Assembly: GCF_001553265.1 (NCBI RefSeq)
Contig: NZ_KQ960598.1
Span: 1 to 64,000, forward strand
Source of the DNA: Prevotella sp. DNF00663
GTDB lineage: Bacteria; Bacteroidota; Bacteroidia; Bacteroidales; Bacteroidaceae
DNA length: 64,000 bases
Direction: 5' to 3'
Numbering within the stretch: position 1 is the stretch's first letter; every line of letters starts with the position of its first letter. Below are positions 28,879 to 35,263 of the stretch, piece after piece. Both the position numbers and the translations under genes were made by a program. The notes under the pieces are model-generated. The model did not search any database, was not told where the DNA came from, and saw only the letters and a program-made list of their open reading frames with translations.

Positions 28879-29742
28879 TTAACTGAAGATGATGGTCTTG
28901 TTGTGATAGGTCAATATCTTACGCTCTATATGTTTGGTCACGGCTCTAGAGAGTACTATCTTCTCCAAGTCTTTGCCTTTTAATACCAGACTTTCGGGCG
29001 TGTCTTTGTGCGTAATGCGCGTCACATCCTGCTCGATGATAGGACTGGCATCTAATTCTGTGGTAACATAGTGACTGGTCGCGCCAATGATTTTCACTCC
29101 GCGCTCCCATGCTTGATGGTAGGGACGCGCACCGATGAACGCCGGCAAGAACGAGTGATGGATGTTGATTATCTTGTTAGGGTAGGCCTGAATCATGTTG
29201 TCGGTGATGATTTGCATGTAACGAGCCAACACGATGAATGTCACTTTCTCCTTTTTGAGCAACTCCATTTCGGCTTTCTCCACCTCTTCTTTGTTGCTGT
29301 GGTCTTTCTTGATAGCCCATACATGGTAGGGAATATCAAACTGTTCGGCTACATATCTCAGGTCTTCGTGATTGCTTACGATGCAAGGTATCTCTACGTT
29401 CCACTCACCGGCTTTGTACCGAGCAAGCAAGTCGTATAGGCAATGGCTCATCTTACTGACAAAGATTGCCATTCTCGGACGCTCGTCATTGAAGTATAGG
29501 TTGAATCCCATTTGGTAGCGTTGAGCATATAGAGTGGAAATATAGTCTTCTATCTTTGCCCTAGGAATCACGAAGTTATCCAATTCCCATTCTATGCGCA
29601 TGAAGAACATACCATCTTCACGATCCACATACTGGTCAAGGTACACAATGTTTCCCTTGTTATCAGTGATGAACTTAGTGACCTCGGAGATGATCCCCTG
29701 TTTGTCAGGGCAGTGAAGGAGCAATATAGCCGTCGGTTTCAT
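28879..29742 (-). CDS. purU: Formyltetrahydrofolate deformylase
   Basis: Hydrolyses 10-formyl-THF to formate and THF, balancing one-carbon pools and supplying formate for purine synthesis. The 287-residue protein has an N-terminal ACT domain (LLHCPDKQGIISEVTKFI) and a C-terminal formyltransferase-like domain with NIHHSFLPAFIGARPYHQA and the SHYVTTELDASPIIEQD catalytic stretch. The ATG at 29740-29742 is used rather than the TTG two codons upstream. It leads the his cluster: histidine synthesis releases AICAR, a purine intermediate needing 10-formyl-THF, so the linkage has metabolic sense. Confidence 0.93.
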   Translation of the reverse strand: MKPTAILLLHCPDKQGIISEVTKFITDNKGNIVYLDQYVDREDGMFFMRIEWELDNFVIPRAKIEDYISTLYAQRYQMGFNLYFNDERPRMAIFVSKMSHCLYDLLARYKAGEWNVEIPCIVSNHEDLRYVAEQFDIPYHVWAIKKDHSNKEEVEKAEMELLKKEKVTFIVLARYMQIITDNMIQAYPNKIINIHHSFLPAFIGARPYHQAWERGVKIIGATSHYVTTELDASPIIEQDVTRITHKDTPESLVLKGKDLEKIVLSRAVTKHIERKILTYHNKTIIFS

Positions 29743-29784
29743 CCTCAATTATTCAATTTATACCGTAAATAAGCTTATGCACTT

Positions 29785-29890
29785 TAGCCTTGCAAGGCTA
29801 TGCAGCCTATCTTATGCAATGATAGTGCCAATGAGTGTAATGTGAGTTTACTCACGTATTACCGAGTGCAGCCTATCTTATGCAAAGGTA
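29785..29890 (-). promoter_or_regulatory. purU-his promoter/leader with palindrome and 19-bp direct repeat
   Basis: TACCTTTG (29883-29890 on the minus strand) is a -7 box. The 19-bp sequence TGCAGCCTATCTTATGCAA occurs at 29801-29819 and 29867-29885, the second copy running into the -7 box. Between them is an inverted repeat (GTAAT, GTGAGT/ACTCAC, ATTAC, 29837-29862). Beyond copy 1 is a perfect 16-bp palindrome TAGCCTTGCAAGGCTA (29785-29800). The arrangement suggests operators or a structured leader. The whole gap is 29743-29996 and no gene is seen in it. Confidence 0.55.
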
Positions 29891-29996
29891 GCATATTAAA
29901 TTGATAATCGATAATTGAAAAATGAAAAAATAGATACATCAGCCGAATATCATATCCGGATGGAATAAATATGCATTGTAAAATCGGAAATAGCTA

Positions 29997-30527
29997 TTAT
30001 TCTGTTGTTTCGGGAGTATGCAATATGATGCTTGTGGCGCCGATGGTAAAGAGACTCCCATCTTCTAATATTCGACGCTCCTTGTCGCCCAATATTTCGT
30101 TGTCTACGAATGTTCCGGTGTAACTGGGGCCATCTCTTAGCACGTATTTCAGCTTGCCTTTCTTGTCTCTGCTGACCGTTACGACACAATGGTTCATATC
30201 AATACTAGGGTCAACAGTTTCGATGGGGCAATTGGTTTTACTGCCTTTCATGTATCGCCCCAGTACGTTGTCGCCCATTTGCAGAGGAATGACCTGTTTG
30301 TAATGGAATACATTCTCGATGACGGTTAAGGTTCCGTATTCTCCGGTGGGAACTTCGTCGGTGTTGGATTCTTCTTTTTGGGTCTTTCTTAATTTAGAAA
30401 CGCCCATTCGGATACTGAATTGCTTGCCACATTGCGGACACTCAAATACCAAGGATTGTCCTGTCTGGTATTTGGTCTCGTCGAATATGATAAAGTTGTC
30501 GCATTTAGGACAGCGTACTCTCTTCAT
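29997..30527 (-). CDS. FHA domain protein with N-terminal zinc ribbon
   Basis: A 176-residue protein. Residues 1-45 form a zinc-ribbon-like segment with CPKCDNF and CPQCGK. Residues about 75-170 are an FHA phosphothreonine-binding domain: LGRYMKGSKTNCPIE, DPSIDMNHCVV, RDGPSYTGTFVDNE. It probably recognises a phosphorylated partner. It starts directly at the stop of the HU/SPOR gene (no gap), so the two are co-transcribed and may act together at the cell envelope or division site. Confidence 0.8.
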   Translation of the reverse strand: MKRVRCPKCDNFIIFDETKYQTGQSLVFECPQCGKQFSIRMGVSKLRKTQKEESNTDEVPTGEYGTLTVIENVFHYKQVIPLQMGDNVLGRYMKGSKTNCPIETVDPSIDMNHCVVTVSRDKKGKLKYVLRDGPSYTGTFVDNEILGDKERRILEDGSLFTIGATSIILHTPETTE

Positions 30528-31577
30528 TTAGTTGATTTTACTAATCCAACAATCTGCAAACTCACTATTGTCGTTGAGTTTGTTCATAGCTTGACGAGCT
30601 TCTTGCTCTGTAGCGTATTTGCCGTAGACTACTTTTCGGTTTTGTCTCTTCTCCAGTACGCTTGCTTCTTTGTATCCTGCCGCTTTGAGGCGAGCTACAT
30701 AGGCCTCAGCGTTGTGTCGAGTCACTTTGCTGGCTAATACCAAACTATAATATGGTACATCAGTGGCTTTGTTTTTGCGAACTCGCGAGGCTGTGGAAAT
30801 TGAATCGGCAGCTTTTGCTACGGCTTCTTGGATGTTTTTTGGAGTGATAAGGGACTTGCTGTTTATGTCGCCAATAGTCATATCGCTAGGCATAATCTTG
30901 AGTAACAGACTCGTATCGGGAGTTGCGTTCGACAGCATCTTATCGTTGTTGAGCGGAGCCGGAATGAGCAAGAATGCCATCAATATGATGCATGCCGCTG
31001 CAATATTACGTAGGATGCTAACCTTGATACTGACAACTTTTTCCTCCTCATCTTCTGCTATGACAGTGGAAGTCTCGGACAAATGGCGTGTGCCAACATC
31101 TCCCGACATTGGTTTGAGTGGAATAATGGCAGCCTCTTCTGTCTGAGTTTTCTGTTGTCCCAAGGCTCTCATTTGGAACGAATTCAATCCATATAAACTA
31201 GGCGTGAGAATACCTGCTTCGCAAGGAGTAAACTGGAGGTGCCCGTCTTTATCTAATGAAAGGGTACCAATATCATTGAATTCATATTCTCCTTGGTTGT
31301 CAAGGATGAGCCGAAGTTCTGCTACTTCCTGCTGGATTCGGTCTAATGCCTCCGGGTAACTGATGTCGTATGCCTCAATATACGACTGTGCTAGAAGCGA
31401 ATCGTTCAATTTGAGTTGCGGATTAAATCCTACTGTACGCGAAGGGGGGAGGAAAACACCGTCTCCCTCGTCATACCTTGCTTCCACATGATGTGCCATA
31501 AATCCACCGAATCCGGGGATTATCACACAATCATTGTTCAGCAATAGAATCTCTATATGTCTTTCAATTCCTAGCAC
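30528..31577 (-). CDS. HU-CCDC81 and SPOR domain membrane protein
   Basis: A 349-residue protein. It has tandem HU-like CCDC81-type domains (about 1-130; IIPGFGGFMAHH is the hallmark), a linker, one membrane segment (about 193-210), a periplasmic linker and a C-terminal SPOR domain (about 270-349, YYSLVLASKVTRHNAEAYV) that would bind denuded septal peptidoglycan. The start is a GTG: the conserved N-terminus begins there and no ATG lies upstream. Because the -7 box ends only 6 nt before this GTG, the message would be nearly leaderless, or another promoter is used. Confidence 0.82.
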   Translation of the reverse strand: MLGIERHIEILLLNNDCVIIPGFGGFMAHHVEARYDEGDGVFLPPSRTVGFNPQLKLNDSLLAQSYIEAYDISYPEALDRIQQEVAELRLILDNQGEYEFNDIGTLSLDKDGHLQFTPCEAGILTPSLYGLNSFQMRALGQQKTQTEEAAIIPLKPMSGDVGTRHLSETSTVIAEDEEEKVVSIKVSILRNIAAACIILMAFLLIPAPLNNDKMLSNATPDTSLLLKIMPSDMTIGDINSKSLITPKNIQEAVAKAADSISTASRVRKNKATDVPYYSLVLASKVTRHNAEAYVARLKAAGYKEASVLEKRQNRKVVYGKYATEQEARQAMNKLNDNSEFADCWISKIN

Positions 31578-31582
31578 GTTTG

Positions 31583-31614
31583 CAAAATTACCAATTTATT
31601 ACGAGAAAGACAAG
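31583..31614 (-). promoter_or_regulatory. Candidate promoter for the HU/SPOR-FHA operon
   Basis: Minus-strand CTTG (31611-31614), 20 nt and TAATTTTG (31583-31590). It is very close to the GTG start. Confidence 0.5.
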
Positions 31615-31655
31615 TGAATCAAGCAAAAATAGTTTCGTCATTTTCTGAATAATCT

Positions 31656-31686
31656 TTTGTCGTCAATTTTATTTGTAGTATCTTTG
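31656..31686 (+). promoter_or_regulatory. Promoter of rfbC
   Basis: TTTG (31656-31659), 19 nt and TATCTTTG (31679-31686): an excellent Bacteroidetes promoter, more than 200 nt before the rfbC ATG. Confidence 0.8.
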
Positions 31687-31893
31687 CGTTGTTACAATTG
31701 CTGTAGTAAGCTTGTTACTTCGTAACTTTGGAAGTTAGTGGAAGGTAACGGAAGTTAAATTCTCTAGGAGGAGAGGAGTCGACAGGCAAATGTCAATAAA
31801 CTCCACCTAGTACTGCGACATCTATTAAGTGTCTAACTCCTGATGATTCTGAGGTGAGGCATTATAGCAACGTTTGGACAATGTAGTTAAATT
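31687..31893 (+). promoter_or_regulatory. Long 5' leader of rfbC
   Basis: About 200 nt of untranslated leader. It contains the hairpin GTTACTTCGTAAC near 31708-31720, the element GGAGAGGAGTC (31770-31780) that recurs in the capsule leader at 33828-33838, and nested GGAG/CTCC and GACA/TGTC stems near 31775-31805. No small ORF with convincing features is seen. A regulatory leader is likely; its mechanism is unknown. Confidence 0.45.
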
Positions 31894-32442
31894 ATGGAAT
31901 ATCAAGAGACCGAGATAAAAGGAGTCTTTATCATCAAACCGAAGGTGTTTAACGATGCTCGCGGCTATTTTTACGAGGCGTGGAAGCTAGCGGAATTCAA
32001 TGAGCATGTGGGACAAGTGGACTTTATTCAGGATAATGAATCTAAGTCGTCTTATGGCGTTTTAAGAGGATTACATTACCAGAAAGGTGAATATTCGCAA
32101 GCCAAATTGGTGCGTGTGATTCGTGGTCGTGTGCTCGATGTGGCTGTAGATATTCGTCGTAGTTCACCTACTTTCGGCAAACATGTGATGGTGGAATTGA
32201 GTGAAGAGAACAAACAACAACTTTTTATTCCGCGTGGCTTTGCCCATGGCTTCTTGGTATTGAGTGATGAGGCTGTCTTTACTTATAAAGTAGATAATAT
32301 TTATGCACCTGAACATGAAGCTGGTATACGGTGGAATGATGAAGCACTCAACTTGCAATGGCCTATAGATAAGAAAGATGTGCTGACGTCGGAGAAAGAT
32401 TTGAAGGCTAGCAGTTTGAAAGATGCCGTGTTGTTTGATTGA
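31894..32442 (+). CDS. rfbC: dTDP-4-dehydrorhamnose 3,5-epimerase
   Basis: Epimerises dTDP-4-keto-6-deoxyglucose on the way to dTDP-L-rhamnose. It is a cupin of 182 residues with YFYEAW, VLRGLHYQKGEYSQAKLVRV (catalytic His) and FIPRGFAHGFLVLSDEA. The partner rfbA is 30 kb away at 61635; rfbB and rfbD are not in the window. It is expressed from a strong promoter with a long leader and followed 55 nt later by a lipoprotein gene. Confidence 0.95.
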   Translation: MEYQETEIKGVFIIKPKVFNDARGYFYEAWKLAEFNEHVGQVDFIQDNESKSSYGVLRGLHYQKGEYSQAKLVRVIRGRVLDVAVDIRRSSPTFGKHVMVELSEENKQQLFIPRGFAHGFLVLSDEAVFTYKVDNIYAPEHEAGIRWNDEALNLQWPIDKKDVLTSEKDLKASSLKDAVLFD

Positions 32443-32497
32443 TATACGCGGTATGCAATGCTATTGAATGAATTTGAGAATAGAATTTTAGACTAAT

Positions 32498-33310
32498 ATG
32501 CATAGGCAAATTAATATCACTTACATTCTCGCGAGCGCTGTATTGCTGACCTTACTACTCTTGGTATCATCTTGTAAAGAAAGAGGGCAGAAAGCTATGG
32601 CGGTGGAAAATCGTGTAGCAAAGAAGATGTTGCAGGGTGTTTGGGTGAACGAAGATGAAGATGAGCCGGCTTTTAGAGTGAAAGGTGATACCATCTATTA
32701 TCCTGATTCTACTTCAATGCCTGTTTATTTCCAAGTGGTAAAAGATACGTTGGTACTCCGTGGAACAAATGTGGTGAGTTACCCAATCGTTAAGCAAGTG
32801 GCTCATTTATTCGTCTTTCGGAATCAGGTGGGCGACGTGATTACGTTGCAGAAGACGACGGATAGCGCTTATCTGCGGTTCTTTCAAACCAAGAAAGTGG
32901 TTGTGCTCAACCAACAACGACTTATTAAGCGCGACTCGATAGTGATGCATGCTGATGAGCGGTATCATTATTATGTGCAGGTGAATCCCACATCCTATAA
33001 AGTGGTTAAGAGTTCATTCAACGATGATGGGGTAGAAGTGGAGAATGTTTACTACGACAATATTGTTCATCTAGGTGTCTTCAATGGTAATCGTCGACTC
33101 TATTCGCGTGATTTTCGTAAACAAGATTTTAGTTTGAAAGTTCCTGAACAGGCGCTCAGGCAAAGCGTATTGAGCGATATTGTATATGTGAAGTCCGACT
33201 CCGAAGGGCTTCATTTCTCAGCTTCTGTTTGTATTCCTGATAGTCCAAGTAGTTATGTTGTTGAACTTATTGTGGATTATCAAGGACGTATGAAGATGCA
33301 AATAGCATAA
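32498..33310 (+). CDS. DUF4738-like lipoprotein
   Basis: A 270-residue exported lipoprotein. It has an N-terminal hydrophobic signal ending in a lipobox-like LLLVSSC (Cys about residue 26), then a beta-rich soluble domain with no catalytic motif I can name. It resembles Bacteroidetes DUF4738 lipoproteins (GVWVNEDEDEPAFRVKGD). Co-transcribed with rfbC and ended by a strong hairpin; no link to rhamnose synthesis is evident. Confidence 0.7.
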   Translation: MHRQINITYILASAVLLTLLLLVSSCKERGQKAMAVENRVAKKMLQGVWVNEDEDEPAFRVKGDTIYYPDSTSMPVYFQVVKDTLVLRGTNVVSYPIVKQVAHLFVFRNQVGDVITLQKTTDSAYLRFFQTKKVVVLNQQRLIKRDSIVMHADERYHYYVQVNPTSYKVVKSSFNDDGVEVENVYYDNIVHLGVFNGNRRLYSRDFRKQDFSLKVPEQALRQSVLSDIVYVKSDSEGLHFSASVCIPDSPSSYVVELIVDYQGRMKMQIA

Positions 33311-33330
33311 TATTACAACTTCACTTGATT

Positions 33331-33373
33331 TGCTGCCGAGTCTTTACAAGAATGCTGTAAAGACTCGGCAGCA
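33331..33373 (+). terminator. 18-bp perfect hairpin after the lipoprotein gene
   Basis: TGCTGCCGAGTCTTTACA (33331-33348) and its exact complement (33356-33373) flank a 7-nt loop. No T-run follows, so termination would not be classical. It is also the left half of repeat R4. Confidence 0.55.
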
Positions 33374-33421
33374 TTGTTGTTAGGGCGGGGCAGCAGTGTT
33401 GCCAAAGTTCTGCAGCGAAAT
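33331..33421. repeat. Palindromic intergenic repeat, copy R4
   Basis: The right core CAGCAGTGTTGCC...CTGCAGCGAAATA lies at 33391-33421. The inverted half is represented by the strong hairpin at 33331-33373. Downstream, as in R2, there is an AAGTGAGAAG tract (about 33467-33476). Confidence 0.65.
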
Positions 33422-33664
33422 AAGTGTGTGAATTGTTAAGTTCGTGAGCTATTGATTTGGTAGCAAGAAGTGAGAAGTTGGATGCAAAGAGCGATGATTG
33501 CCGCCTGCTTACGCCTATTATCATACACTTAATATCATTGTTTGTGTGGGTGAATCCAACTCGCCCCTACATGCAGATTTTTGTTTGAAGAACCACGATC
33601 GTTTCAGCCTTAATCCCTCATTTTTAGTCTCTTTTTCTCCCTATATTATAAAAGATGTGTAATC

Positions 33665-33698
33665 ATTGCAATATTTTCATAAAAAATATATATCTTTG
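33665..33698 (+). promoter_or_regulatory. Promoter of the capsule locus
   Basis: TATCTTTG at 33691-33698 with ATTG at 33665-33668 (22-nt spacing, slightly long). It lies some 400 nt before the first intact gene. Confidence 0.65.
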
Positions 33699-34041
33699 TA
33701 CGTCAAATGGGACTGTCTTTAATGATGCGTTCTCTGCGAGTTATAACAGGCTCAGATGTGGAGACGAGTTCTCTGGAGTAGCGCGTTTATCGTAGCGTTA
33801 TATTAACCTCCATGCTATTTGTATGAAGGAGAGGAGTCTCGTCTCATAAAATCAAGGAAAACATCTGTTTATTTACTTGCTGGATATTGCGAAAATCCAT
33901 TTCCCATTTTATTTTTTTTCTGTTTTTGGAGTACAAGCTTGTGGCCTAAAATGGAAAGCTAGTGGTATTAGAGGACGCTGATAAGGGAGGGTAGATTATA
34001 TTACTAAGTGTGTGAAGAATAGGGTAATCATACAAAAATAC
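33699..34041 (+). promoter_or_regulatory. Long 5' leader of the capsule locus
   Basis: Holds GAGACGAG (33761-33768) and its complement CTCGTCTC (33838-33845), able to close a 70-nt loop, the GGAGAGGAGTC element (33828-33838) also present in the rfbC leader, and a T8 tract near 33912. Capsule operons of Bacteroides are known for long leaders controlled by NusG-like UpxY antiterminators. No upxY-like gene is in the window, so the regulator is not identified. Confidence 0.45.
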
Positions 34042-34113
34042 ATGGTAGCGCAACGTGATATAAGTATGGATTTGGCAAAAGCTATTGCAATCATGTTGGT
34101 ATGTATTGGATGA
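34042..34113 (+). pseudogene. 23-codon stub of an acyltransferase-3 gene
   Basis: ATG at 34042 opens RDISMDLAKAIAIMLVCIG, the conserved N-terminus of membrane acyltransferase-3 family enzymes (normally followed by H). A TGA at 34111-34113 ends it, and the sequence after it belongs to the GtrA-like gene. It looks like a recombination scar where a new capsule cassette joined an older locus. The stub could still be translated and couple to the next gene through the ATGA overlap. Confidence 0.65.
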
Positions 34114-34514
34114 GTTTAAAATATTTATATTATAAATTTCACCATCTTATTTTGTATGGTGCTATAGGATGTTGTGCTTCAGGTTTGGATTTTCTTGTGT
34201 ATAGTTTTCTTGTACAAATAGGGGGGCAACATTATATAATATCCAATTGTATTAGTGTGTTAGTCGGTATCGCAACAAGTTTCACATTGAATAGGAATTA
34301 CAATTTTAAGGTTAAAGACAAGATCAAGAAGCGTTTTAGTATATTTCTAATAGTAGGTTTGTGTGGAATGTTTTTAAGTAATACCATTCTTTGGGTATGT
34401 ATAGAGAAACTCCTATTTTCTAAGTTAGTATCTAAGGTTTTATCTATTGTTTTGGTGGTGTTCTTTCAATTCCTGTTAAATAAGTATTTTACATTTAGTC
34501 CTTCAAAGAAATAA
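34110..34514 (+). CDS. GtrA family membrane protein
   Basis: A 134-residue protein with four membrane segments (about 12-33, 37-57, 73-95, 103-124). The GtrA family is thought to flip polyprenyl-phosphate-linked single sugars across the inner membrane. The ATG at 34110 overlaps the stop of the acyltransferase stub. It is followed by a GT2 enzyme and a GT-C-like membrane protein, the same set of functions as phage gtrA-gtrB-gtr cassettes that add side-chain sugars to surface polysaccharide. Confidence 0.8.
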   Translation: MSLKYLYYKFHHLILYGAIGCCASGLDFLVYSFLVQIGGQHYIISNCISVLVGIATSFTLNRNYNFKVKDKIKKRFSIFLIVGLCGMFLSNTILWVCIEKLLFSKLVSKVLSIVLVVFFQFLLNKYFTFSPSKK

Positions 34515-34521
34515 TGCCAGT

Positions 34522-35244
34522 ATGAAAATCTATTTTGTAATGCCTGCATACAATGAAGAGTTGAATATTGCAGAAACAGTGGAGAAGTGGTATCCAATCG
34601 TAGAAAGTGTAGGGGAAGATTGTCGTTTGGTGGTAGCAAACGACGGGAGTAAAGATAAAACATTCTCTGTTTTGAAAGAAATAGAGAGAAAATATCCTCA
34701 ATTAGTAGCTTTAGATAAGCCAAATGGAGGACATGGTTCTACAGTATTATTCTTGTATAAATATGCCATTGCTAATCAAGCTGATTTTATTTTTCAAACT
34801 GATAGTGATGGTCAGACTAATCCTAATGAATTTTCCTCGTTTTTAGAGTTAATAAGAAGCTATGATTGTGTGATGGGCTGTAGACCAGTGAGAGGTGATG
34901 GAAAAAACAGGAAAATGATAGAAAATATACTCCGTAGCTATGTGTGGCTTTACTTTCGAGTTTGGCTTCCTGATGCGAATGCACCTTTCCGTTTGATGAA
35001 GTCTTCTGTAGTTTCAAAGTATTTGGGTTTAATGCCATTAGAATTTAATTTGCCTAATGCGGTGTTAGCAGCTTGTTTTACAAAATTCCATGAAAAAGTA
35101 GTTTATAGAAATATTACTTTCAAACCTCGTCAGAAAGGTGTTAATTCTATTAATTTGAAAAAGATATTTATGATAGGATATAAGGCTATTTTTGATTTTT
35201 ATAAAATAAGTCGGAATATGTCGGTATATAAGTCTACATTATAA
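34522..35244 (+). CDS. Glycosyltransferase family 2, dolichyl-phosphate-mannose-synthase type
   Basis: A 240-residue GT-A enzyme: FVMPAYNEELNIAETVEKW, VVANDGSKDKT, DKPNGGHGSTV and the DxD-type FQTDSDGQTNP motif near residues 93-103, then PDANAPFRLM. It would load a sugar onto polyprenyl phosphate for the GtrA flippase and the downstream GT-C. It lacks the C-terminal pair of membrane segments usual in GtrB, so it is the soluble DPM1-like form. Confidence 0.85.
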   Translation: MKIYFVMPAYNEELNIAETVEKWYPIVESVGEDCRLVVANDGSKDKTFSVLKEIERKYPQLVALDKPNGGHGSTVLFLYKYAIANQADFIFQTDSDGQTNPNEFSSFLELIRSYDCVMGCRPVRGDGKNRKMIENILRSYVWLYFRVWLPDANAPFRLMKSSVVSKYLGLMPLEFNLPNAVLAACFTKFHEKVVYRNITFKPRQKGVNSINLKKIFMIGYKAIFDFYKISRNMSVYKSTL

Positions 35245-35263
35245 ACAAATCCTGGGTTTTAAG

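Noticed and set aside
31687..31893. Small protein gene in the rfbC leader
   Set aside because: No open frame with a credible start and composition was found; short stems and a shared element fit a regulatory leader better.
33331..33373. Hairpin after the lipoprotein gene as a classical intrinsic terminator only
   Set aside because: There is no T-run and it coincides with the left arm of a repeat family; kept as repeat with uncertain terminator role.
33321..33524. 67-codon minus-strand open frame after the lipoprotein gene
   Set aside because: It lies across repeat R4 and its hairpin; no start signal or protein-like features.
33665..33845. Invertible capsule promoter
   Set aside because: The inverted arms found (8 bp) do not flank the promoter and are shorter than known invertase sites of Bacteroides; no invertase gene is in the window.
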